Positions 16,645-22,255 of a DNA stretch of 33,718 nt are shown in pieces. Each line of letters opens with the position of its first letter. Positions within the stretch are counted from its first letter, which is position 1. A program made the translations under genes and the position numbers. The notes under the pieces are model-generated. The model worked only from the letters and a program-made list of their open reading frames with translations, had not been told where the DNA came from and ran no database searches. Source of the DNA: an uncultured Lachnospiraceae bacterium (GTDB taxonomy: Bacteria; Bacillota; Clostridia; Lachnospirales; Lachnospiraceae); the NCBI GenBank assembly GCA_947629865.1, contig CANRFJ010000025.1:1-33718 (forward strand), in the 5' to 3' direction.

Positions 16645-18056
16645 GAATATGGGAGAAGGTTTATCTGGTTGTACTGGTACTGTTTGTTCTGGTGCTGAAT
16701 CTGTGCGGAGGCTTTATTTTCCGAACCATATATGCCGGAAGTGTGGCGGCGTCTGAAAATGCGTCGGCCACTGTGTGGCGCACCATTGCGGTATCCATGG
16801 CCGAAGATTTGTCGGGACTTAAAGATGACAAGGCGCTGTTCCAGACCTATGTGTCCTATTATAATAACAGGAACCGGGCCTTTGAACTCTGGAGAGACGA
16901 TGTGCTCTGTTACAAATCCGTATCCGGTACGCAGGTGATCTATTCCTCCGGAGAGGGGAAATTGCAGTCGGATTACCCGTTCCCCGTGGAGGACAGAAAA
17001 GCCGCAGAGGCGGAAAATCCGGACGTCCAGTGCATGTCCCGCATCGTGGAGAAGCAGGGTGAAAAGTATGTGTGCACATTTGGAAAACTTTCGGGAACAC
17101 CGTATACACTGGTTCTCTATGAACAGGATACAGGGGAGTTATCGGCCTGGCACCGGTACATGATTGTCTTTCTGACTGCCGAGTTGTTCGCCTCCGTGCT
17201 GATGGCGCTTCTGCTCTACGGCGTCATGAGAAAATTTCTCTCTCCCATCTCCCGAATCTCCAAGGCGGCGGCCAGGGTGGCAGCCGGTGACTACAGTCCG
17301 CTCCCCGCCATTTCCGGTCGGGACGAGCTGGCCGAACTGGCAGGCGATATTGACCGAATGACCGGACAAGTGCGCCGCCATATGGAGGACAAGGAAAAGG
17401 AGAGCCTTCGCAAGCAGGAATTTATAGACGCTCTGTCCCACGAGCTGCGGACGCCGCTGACATCTATCCGCGGCTATGCCCAGTTGGTGGAGACGGCCCG
17501 ACTTCCGGAGGAAAAGAAAATAGAGTACATGGATTATATCGTCAGGGAGTCCGGCCGACTGGAGGAAATGATGAAACTCCTGCGCCAGATTACCCTGCTC
17601 AATCAGGAACAGGTGAAATGGAAGGAGGTTCCGCCCGCCCGCATCCTTCATGAGATAGAGGACACCCTGTCCGGACAGCCGGAGTTTTCGGGGATACAGA
17701 TTCAAACGGAGGCGGGAGAAGGAATTATCCGGTGCAATCCGGTGCTGGCGGAGATGTTTTTTATGAATATTATTCGCAATGCCTGTCAGGCCTGCGCGGG
17801 GAGAGAGAACGGGACAGTTGAGGTGGGATTGTGGGAGAGCCATGGAATCGTTTCCGATAATGGAGCCGGAATGTCAGAGGAATGTAAGCAGAGGATTTTC
17901 GAGCCCTATTACAGGGAGGACGCCTCCAGGAGCCGCAAACGGGGCGGCACCGGACTTGGCATGTATCTGTGCAGCCGCATTGCACAGGTCCATGGCTGGC
18001 GGATCGAGATTGAATCGGAGCCGGACAGGGGAACCACGGTATTTGTGAGATTTTAA
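16641..18056 (+). CDS. Sensor histidine kinase
   Basis: 471-residue membrane sensor kinase partnered with the preceding regulator. A first transmembrane helix covers about residues 8-29, an extracytoplasmic sensor region about 30-172, and a second helix about 173-195. A HAMP linker (RKFLSPISRISKAAARVAAGDYSPL) follows. The HisKA domain has the phosphorylatable H267 in DALSHELRTPLTS. The ATPase domain has the N box NIIRNACQAC, the G1 box DNGAGMS and the G2 box GGTGLGMYL. All catalytic motifs are present and length is normal. The sensor domain is not recognised, so the stimulus is unknown; the linked NlpC-like gene hints at cell-envelope sensing. Confidence 0.93.
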   Translation: MRIWEKVYLVVLVLFVLVLNLCGGFIFRTIYAGSVAASENASATVWRTIAVSMAEDLSGLKDDKALFQTYVSYYNNRNRAFELWRDDVLCYKSVSGTQVIYSSGEGKLQSDYPFPVEDRKAAEAENPDVQCMSRIVEKQGEKYVCTFGKLSGTPYTLVLYEQDTGELSAWHRYMIVFLTAELFASVLMALLLYGVMRKFLSPISRISKAAARVAAGDYSPLPAISGRDELAELAGDIDRMTGQVRRHMEDKEKESLRKQEFIDALSHELRTPLTSIRGYAQLVETARLPEEKKIEYMDYIVRESGRLEEMMKLLRQITLLNQEQVKWKEVPPARILHEIEDTLSGQPEFSGIQIQTEAGEGIIRCNPVLAEMFFMNIIRNACQACAGRENGTVEVGLWESHGIVSDNGAGMSEECKQRIFEPYYREDASRSRKRGGTGLGMYLCSRIAQVHGWRIEIESEPDRGTTVFVRF

Positions 18057-18074
18057 AACTATTTTACAACTCTC
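18053..18074 (+). promoter_or_regulatory. Tandem 11-bp direct repeats upstream of the NlpC-like gene
   Basis: TTAAAACTATT at 18053-18063 abuts TTACAACTCTC at 18064-18074, repeating AACT at an 11-base period and overlapping the kinase stop codon. The second repeat and its flank match the regulator promoter (TAACAACTCTGTGAT versus TTACAACTCTCTGAT) at 13 of 15 positions. A likely binding site for the response regulator encoded just upstream. A TATAAC at 18106-18111 could be the -10, though it lies further from the repeats than in the regulator promoter. Confidence 0.5.
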
Positions 18075-18131
18075 TGATTGCTCCGGAATATTTTCGGGTT
18101 ATTCTTATAACAAAAAGGAGGTTGAAGCAGC

Positions 18132-19055
18132 ATGAAACATTCAAAAAGAATAGCCATAGTGTTCACCCATGTCATTGCGCTGAGCGCTCTGGGAACGATG
18201 TTTTTCCTGTCCAATGTTATCGCCAGGGTAGATAGGGAAGTGCGAGTCGTAAAAGAAAGCGGAAGCGCCAGCGGGACAGCGGCGGGGGAGGAGACGGAGA
18301 AACCGGAGATGACAGAGGAGCCGGAGGGAAATGCAGGCTCGGAGGAGCCGGGGATCAATGCAGAGCCGGATATGACAGAGGAGCCGGAGGCCGGACGACT
18401 CACAGAAAAGGATTCCTCCTCTGCCAACGAGAGTGTGAAGACATATAAATACAAGGTAGAGAAAGCGGAGAAAAAGGACGGGAAGACAGAGGAAGTGCAG
18501 GAAAACAGCGCTATTATGTATTACGACGACGAGGTGTCGGAGGCATCAATAGCAGTGAGCGGCGTCGGGGAAGATGATGAGGAAGACGTTTCGCGTAAAA
18601 TTGGTCACAAATTGGCAAGTCTGGCCAGAGTGTTTGAGGGCTCCCCATACCTGTACGGAGGCGAGAGCCTGCCGCTGGACAGCGGAACGATGTCAATATG
18701 TGTGGACACCAGCGGAAAGGTTCTCTATAAAAAAATGCAGAAGGACAAGAGTATAAAGTATGGCGTGGACGCTCCCGGCTTTGTCCGGCTGCTATTCGCC
18801 GCTCTCTCAACGGAGCCGATTGTCCGCCTTCCCCATTCCTGCCGCGAACAGGCGAAAATGGGGAAAGAGGTGGAACTGAAGGATTGCCAGCCGGGCGACG
18901 TTGTCTTTTACGGAGTGAAGGACGACAGCATTACCCACTGCGGAATCTATCTGGGAAATAACCAGGTGATTCACGCATCAGGGCAAAAGGGTGAGGTAGT
19001 GGTTTCAGATATAAATTACCGCCGGATCGTAAAGGTGAAACGGATGCAGGGATAG
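18132..19055 (+). CDS. Membrane-anchored NlpC/P60-like protein lacking the catalytic cysteine
   Basis: 307 residues. Residues about 8-30 form an uncleaved-looking signal anchor. Residues 45-100 are an acidic Pro/Glu linker with a repeated MTEEPE. The C-terminal ~150 residues match NlpC/P60 peptidoglycan endopeptidases: SPYLYGGESL, LPHSCREQAKMG, LKDCQPGDVVFY, and ITHCGIYLGNNQVIHAS with H269 and H281. The nucleophile motif, normally DCSGF, reads D213-A-P-G-F, so the catalytic Cys is Ala214. About 33 residues are inserted just before it, including a VDTSG sequence. It may therefore be a wall-binding pseudoenzyme. AAAAAGGAGG precedes the ATG, and repeats shared with the adjacent regulator suggest control by that system. 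A terminator follows. Confidence 0.82.
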   Translation: MKHSKRIAIVFTHVIALSALGTMFFLSNVIARVDREVRVVKESGSASGTAAGEETEKPEMTEEPEGNAGSEEPGINAEPDMTEEPEAGRLTEKDSSSANESVKTYKYKVEKAEKKDGKTEEVQENSAIMYYDDEVSEASIAVSGVGEDDEEDVSRKIGHKLASLARVFEGSPYLYGGESLPLDSGTMSICVDTSGKVLYKKMQKDKSIKYGVDAPGFVRLLFAALSTEPIVRLPHSCREQAKMGKEVELKDCQPGDVVFYGVKDDSITHCGIYLGNNQVIHASGQKGEVVVSDINYRRIVKVKRMQG

Positions 19056-19085
19056 GAAAAAGCATCTGTAATGCAGTGACAGTGT

Positions 19086-19124
19086 CAGGGGGCGTAGATG
19101 AATGTCTATGCACCCTGGTTTTTT
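19086..19124 (+). terminator. Intrinsic terminator after the NlpC-like gene
   Basis: CAGGGGGCGTAGA pairs imperfectly with TCTATGCACCCTG around a TGAATG loop and is followed by a G and T6. It isolates the two-component/NlpC region from the recombinase. Confidence 0.8.
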
Positions 19125-19205
19125 GTGCTGTGTAGTCTGTAAAAAGGAGAGGTGGAGACGGCTGGTGCAGAGGGCACCGGAAAGGGATGGACTGAAACGG
19201 AACTA

Positions 19206-19214
19206 TGATATAAA
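19206..19214 (+). promoter_or_regulatory. Candidate extended -10 promoter of the recombinase gene
   Basis: TGATATAAA contains TG, one base, then TATAAA at 19209-19214, an extended -10 element without a recognisable -35. A start site about 7 bases downstream would place the following hairpin at the very 5' end of the recombinase mRNA. A separate small hairpin, GGTGC/GCACC near 19165-19178, lies upstream and is unassigned. Confidence 0.4.
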
Positions 19215-19223
19215 ATCAAACTG

Positions 19224-19288
19224 AAAAGGCAGACAGTGAGGAGTAGATGCAGGATGCTGCATCACGGCATTGTCTGCCTGTATTTTTT
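19224..19288 (+). terminator. Attenuator-like hairpin in the recombinase leader
   Basis: AGGCAGACA at 19227-19235 pairs perfectly with TGTCTGCCT at 19271-19279, extended by three more pairs including a G-U. An inner GATGCAG/CTGCATC hairpin lies within, and T6 follows at 19283-19288. It ends two bases before the GGAGG of the recombinase, so it can stop transcription before the gene is read. Confidence 0.7.
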
Positions 19289-19303
19289 ATGGAGGCAGAG
19301 AAA

Positions 19304-20164
19304 ATGAAACGAAGAATAACAGACGAATTACTGGAGAATTACCGAATCTATCTCTACGAACAGGAAAAAGGAAAGGCCACGATAGAAAAATATATGCGTG
19401 ACCTGGACAAACTGCTGCAGTATGCAGCGGGGCGAAAAGTGGACAAGCCGCTGGTAATCGGATACAAAGAATATCTGAAAAACGAGCGAAACTACAAAAC
19501 GAGCAGCATAAACTCATTCCTTGTGGCGGCGAACCGCTTTTTTGATTTTATGAACTGGAATGAACTGAAAGTAAAGACATATCGGGTACAGAAGGAGACA
19601 TTTATGCCAGAAAACAGGGAACTGTCCAGGGGAGAGTACAGAAAACTGGTGAATACGGCCATGCGAACCGGACGGGAGCGGATTGGCATGATCGTCCAGA
19701 CTATCTGCGCCACGGGCATACGGGTGGGCGAACTGTCGTTTATCACTGTAGCGGCTGTAAAATGCGGAATGGTCGCCATCTATAATAAGGGGAAAGAGCG
19801 TCAGATACTGATACCGAGGGATCTGCAGGTGCGCCTGCTCCATTATATCCGGAAAAGGGGGATAAAGTCGGGAGCCGTCTTCCAGACATCCGGAGGGAAA
19901 GCCGTGGACAGGAGCTGGGTGTGGCGCGAGATGAAGAAACTGTGCGGGGAAGCGGGAGTCGATAAGGAGAAAGTGTTCCCCCACAATCTGCGGCACTTAT
20001 TCGCCCGAACATTTTACGGACTCTATCGTGATATTGTAAAACTGGCGGATATGCTGGGACACAGCAGTATCGAAACGACAAGAATCTATCTGAAAGAATC
20101 TTATGCGGAGCACCGGAAGCAGATCGAAAGGCTGAATCTGTTGGTGGAAATGAAGTCCACATAA
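19304..20164 (+). CDS. Tyrosine recombinase, probable promoter invertase
   Basis: 286-residue site-specific tyrosine recombinase. An N-terminal SAM-like core-binding domain spans about residues 5-90 and the catalytic domain about 105-280. The active-site residues are visible: R140 in CATGIRVGEL, a lysine in the beta-hairpin NKGKERQI (163 or 165), H227-x2-R230 in FPHNLRHLF, H253 in LGHSSIETT and nucleophile Y262. Length fits a single-purpose XerC-like invertase rather than a phage integrase with arm-binding domains. ATG 19304 has GGAGG eight bases upstream; earlier in-frame ATGs sit in the terminator hairpin. Its last codons and stop lie inside the left arm of a perfect inverted repeat, so its substrate is very likely the adjacent 204-bp segment. 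Confidence 0.93.
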   Translation: MKRRITDELLENYRIYLYEQEKGKATIEKYMRDLDKLLQYAAGRKVDKPLVIGYKEYLKNERNYKTSSINSFLVAANRFFDFMNWNELKVKTYRVQKETFMPENRELSRGEYRKLVNTAMRTGRERIGMIVQTICATGIRVGELSFITVAAVKCGMVAIYNKGKERQILIPRDLQVRLLHYIRKRGIKSGAVFQTSGGKAVDRSWVWREMKKLCGEAGVDKEKVFPHNLRHLFARTFYGLYRDIVKLADMLGHSSIETTRIYLKESYAEHRKQIERLNLLVEMKST

Positions 20165-20175
20165 TGAATATTATG
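20155..20175 (+). repeat. Left inverted repeat (IRL) of the invertible element
   Basis: 21 bases starting GTCCACATAAT and ending ATATTATG, an exact reverse complement of 20380-20400. Within it CATAAT and ATTATG form a dyad around an asymmetric GAAT core, as expected for a tyrosine recombinase site. It includes the recombinase stop codon TAA at 20162-20164. Confidence 0.95.
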
Positions 20176-20201
20176 CTGAAAAATCCACAGAAGCAAAGTC
20201 A

Positions 20202-20230
20202 AGTATACCATGTTTTTACTATATATGCAA
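20202..20230 (-). promoter_or_regulatory. Minus-strand promoter in the invertible segment
   Basis: Read on the minus strand: TTGCAT (complement of 20225-20230), a 17-base spacer, then TATACT (complement of 20202-20207) preceded by TGG, an extended -10. The -35 matches only TTG, but the extended -10 compensates. It now points into the 3' end of the recombinase gene. Confidence 0.6.
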
Positions 20231-20303
20231 GTGGCAAATCCTGTGTCAGCGCTTTTGTGGTTATTTGGTGTACATCTTTTTCGATTATTCCCGACTTAAT
20301 ACG

Positions 20304-20333
20304 CAGAAAGGCATAAGAATACCTCTGTTTTTT
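20304..20333 (+). terminator. Weak terminator-like hairpin inside the invertible segment
   Basis: CAGA at 20304-20307 pairs with TCTG at 20324-20327, with inner GG/CC and AT/AT pairs and small bulges, followed by T6 at 20328-20333. In this orientation it could stop read-through from the recombinase into loaP. The stem is weak. Confidence 0.3.
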
Positions 20334-20360
20334 ATTATATGCTCCTCTCTGCATTGGCAA
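20334..20360 (-). promoter_or_regulatory. Second minus-strand promoter candidate in the invertible segment
   Basis: On the minus strand TTGCCA (complement of 20355-20360) is followed after 15 bases by a perfect TATAAT (complement of 20334-20339). The spacer is shorter than the ideal 17, so strength is uncertain. It has the same direction as the other candidate, away from loaP in this orientation. Confidence 0.45.
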
Positions 20361-20379
20361 GAGCTGATGTGCAAAATAA

Positions 20380-20400
20380 CATAATATTCATTATGTGGAC
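20380..20400 (-). repeat. Right inverted repeat (IRR) of the invertible element
   Basis: Exact 21-base reverse complement of 20155-20175, ending ATTATGTGGAC. The symmetry stops abruptly on both sides, with the outer flanking bases mismatched, as expected for a defined recombination site. It lies 32 bases before the loaP start codon. Confidence 0.95.
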
Positions 20401-20432
20401 AAGCCTGAATCGGGCGGAAAGGAAGACGGTTC

Positions 20433-20990
20433 ATGTGGTATGTGGTGCAGGCTCTCGGCAATGAAGATATGGAAAAAGTATGCAGCAAATGCAGAACAGC
20501 CATGCCGGAGGAAATTGTAAATGAACTTTTTATACCAAAGTATGTCTGCCTGAAACATTTCAAAAAGGCATGGCATGAGAAACTTCTTCCGCTGTTTCCG
20601 GATTACTTCTTTATTGATACGGAGCAACCGGCAGAGGTGGAAGAACGTCTGAAACCGCTTTCCCGCATTATGAAGCCGGTGTGCGTCGGGAAAGACTTTA
20701 TCCCCATATATCCGGAGGAACAGAAATTTCTGGAGGAAATGATGGACAGGCAGCATGTGATACAGAAATCAACGGGGGATCTGATAGATGGAAAGTTTGA
20801 AATCTATGCGGGACCGCTGCAGGACAGCGGGAAGCACGGTCTGATCCGGAAGATAGACAGACACAGAAGGCTGGCCAGTCTGGAGGTGCAGCTTTTGGGG
20901 GAGCCAAGGCAGGTACAGGTCACGTTGGAAGTTGTGCGAAAAATCAATACGGCGGCTATCGGCGTACCGGCAGATAAAGCAGGAATGTAG
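20433..20990 (+). CDS. loaP: LoaP-type NusG paralogue, transcription antiterminator
   Basis: 185-residue specialised NusG protein. The N-terminal NGN domain starts MWYVVQALGNED and runs to about residue 110, ending with the YPEEQKFLEEMM segment. The C-terminal KOW domain has GPLQDSGKHGLIRKIDRHRRLASLEVQLLG, matching the LoaP-type signature G-x-I-x-KIDRH(K/R)R. LoaP proteins travel with RNA polymerase and allow read-through of terminators in long polysaccharide or antibiotic operons. Here it is the first gene after the invertible promoter and is followed after 51 bases by the exopolysaccharide genes. AAAGGAAG precedes the ATG. I could not identify its RNA recognition hairpin in the short gap to the next gene. 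Confidence 0.88.
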   Translation: MWYVVQALGNEDMEKVCSKCRTAMPEEIVNELFIPKYVCLKHFKKAWHEKLLPLFPDYFFIDTEQPAEVEERLKPLSRIMKPVCVGKDFIPIYPEEQKFLEEMMDRQHVIQKSTGDLIDGKFEIYAGPLQDSGKHGLIRKIDRHRRLASLEVQLLGEPRQVQVTLEVVRKINTAAIGVPADKAGM

Positions 20991-21041
20991 TATTCTGGCG
21001 GGGGCATAGCACAAATATATACTTAAATAGTAAGGAGCGCA

Positions 21042-22010
21042 ATGGAGAAATCATTGAAGATTGCGATGATCGGCCACAAGCGGATACCTTCCAGAGAGGG
21101 AGGAATAGAAGTCGTCGTAGAGCAGCTGGCAGTTCGCATGGTGCAGGCCGGACATCGGGTAGATGTTTACAACCGGAGTGGTCATCATGTATCGGGAAAA
21201 GAGAATGATGGGAAAGGCCAAAAGAAATTAAGGGAATACTGTGGGGTGCGCATTATCACCATCCCGACATTCCGGAATAAAAAGCTGAATGCCCTTGTTT
21301 ATTCTTTTCTTGCGACTATCCGGGCGTTATTTGGACATTATGATGTGATCCATTACCATGCAGAGGGGCCATGCTCCATGATCTGGATTCCGCACCTGTT
21401 TCATATAAAGACAGTGGCGACCATTCACGGACTGGACTGGCAGAGATCCAAATGGGGCGGCTTTGCCACAAGATTCCTTTTGTTCGGGGAGAAGATGGCG
21501 GCCAAATATGCAGATGAACTGATTGTTTTGTCAGCAAATATGCAGAAGTACTTCAAAGATACCTACCAAAGGGATACCGTACTGATTCCAAACGGCGTAA
21601 TGCGTCCCCAAAAGAAACCGGATAATCATATCAGGGAAAAATGGGGATTGACAAAAGGAGAATATATTCTTTTTCTTGCCAGGCTGGTGCCGGAAAAGGG
21701 AGTGCATTATCTGCTGGATGCCTATAAGGAAATACAGACAGATAAGAAACTGGTCATAGCGGGAGGTAGCAGCCATACCGATGATTATGTGAATGAAGTC
21801 AGAGAAAAGGCATCGCAGGATCCCAGGGTAATTCTAACCGGTTTTGTCCAGGGGGAATTGCTGGAGGAACTGTACAGCAATGCGTATGTATATGTATTGC
21901 CAAGCGATGTAGAGGGGATGCCGATCAGTTTGCTGGAGGCCATGAGCTATGGAAACTGTTGTCTGGTCAGCGACATCGCTGAAAATCTGGAGGTTGTGAC
22001 AGATGTCTGA
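21042..22010 (+). CDS. GT4-family glycosyltransferase, main part (frame broken near the C terminus)
   Basis: 322-residue GT-B glycosyltransferase transferring a sugar from a nucleotide donor to the growing repeat unit on the cytoplasmic face. The N terminus (KIAMIGHKRIPSREGGIEVVVEQLA) resembles the DUF1972/rhamnosyltransferase-like GT4 group. The donor-binding E-x7-E is E291 to E299 in VEGMPISLLEAM. The frame ends at TGA 22008-22010 soon after SDIAENLEVVTDV, where GT4 proteins normally continue about 60 more residues. That missing tail is encoded in the +1 frame at 22003-22203. The gene is therefore split by a frameshift, either real or a sequence error. GGAG precedes the ATG, and it is the first structural gene after loaP. 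Confidence 0.85.
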   Translation: MEKSLKIAMIGHKRIPSREGGIEVVVEQLAVRMVQAGHRVDVYNRSGHHVSGKENDGKGQKKLREYCGVRIITIPTFRNKKLNALVYSFLATIRALFGHYDVIHYHAEGPCSMIWIPHLFHIKTVATIHGLDWQRSKWGGFATRFLLFGEKMAAKYADELIVLSANMQKYFKDTYQRDTVLIPNGVMRPQKKPDNHIREKWGLTKGEYILFLARLVPEKGVHYLLDAYKEIQTDKKLVIAGGSSHTDDYVNEVREKASQDPRVILTGFVQGELLEELYSNAYVYVLPSDVEGMPISLLEAMSYGNCCLVSDIAENLEVVTDV

Positions 22011-22203
22011 AAATGCGGTTAGCTTTGAAAAAGGGAATATACAGGATTTAAGAGAAAAATTACAGACGCTCTGTGAGGATAAAGAAAAAGTCTTCTCTTA
22101 TAAAACGACAGCGTCTGATTATATTTGTAATAAATATAATTGGGATGATGTGGTGAAACAGACTTTGGAATTGTATCGGGGGATAGAGCAATTTTGTGGA
22201 TAG
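22003..22203 (+). pseudogene. C-terminal fragment of the preceding GT4 glycosyltransferase
   Basis: 66 codons in the +1 frame relative to the upstream gene, reading MSENAVSFEKGNIQDLREKLQTL and then a helix ending YNWDDVVKQTLELYRGI. This is exactly the C-terminal helix-turn of GT4 enzymes, where N-x-Y/F-x-W-x-x-V-x-x-x-x-x-x-Y is usual. It overlaps the upstream frame by eight bases. A GGAGG at 21989-21993 sits nine bases before its ATG, so separate translation as a small subunit is possible. No slippery sequence of the usual kind is present at the junction, so mutation or an assembly error is more likely than programmed shifting. Confidence 0.7.
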
Positions 22204-22255
22204 CTGCAGTCAGAGATTTCAGCAAAAAGATTATTTGTTTGATAGGAGAATAGTA

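Larger units (their letters stand above)
20176..20379. other. Invertible promoter segment (inverton)
   Basis: 204 bases between perfect 21-bp inverted repeats, adjacent to a tyrosine recombinase gene and directly upstream of a LoaP-type antiterminator. There is no convincing coding frame. Promoter-like sequences are on the minus strand (20202-20230 and 20334-20360) and none of comparable quality is on the plus strand. As written, transcription would point away from the antiterminator (OFF); inversion would place it toward loaP with a leader of roughly 70 bases. The inversion itself is inferred; only the repeat architecture is seen. Confidence 0.85.

Noticed and set aside
19141-19222. Structured-looking leader (GGTGC/GCACC hairpin, CCGGAAAGGG) as a riboswitch
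   Set aside because: I could not match it to a known aptamer class such as c-di-GMP, THF or fluoride; only a short hairpin and a candidate -10 are supported.
19304-20164. Recombinase as a phage or integrative element integrase
   Set aside because: No attachment-site duplication, tRNA gene, excisionase or phage/conjugation genes are nearby, while a perfect inverted repeat abuts the gene; promoter inversion explains the layout better.
20991-21041. LoaP recognition hairpin between loaP and the first glycosyltransferase gene
   Set aside because: No stable stem with matching arms was found in this 51-base gap. The element may be in the loaP leader or not recognisable by eye.
21995-22012. Programmed +1 frameshift like prfB in the glycosyltransferase
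   Set aside because: The codon before TGA is GTC, and slipping by one base would not re-pair the tRNA; no Shine-Dalgarno-like stimulator sits at the expected spacing. Mutation, error or re-initiation fits better.
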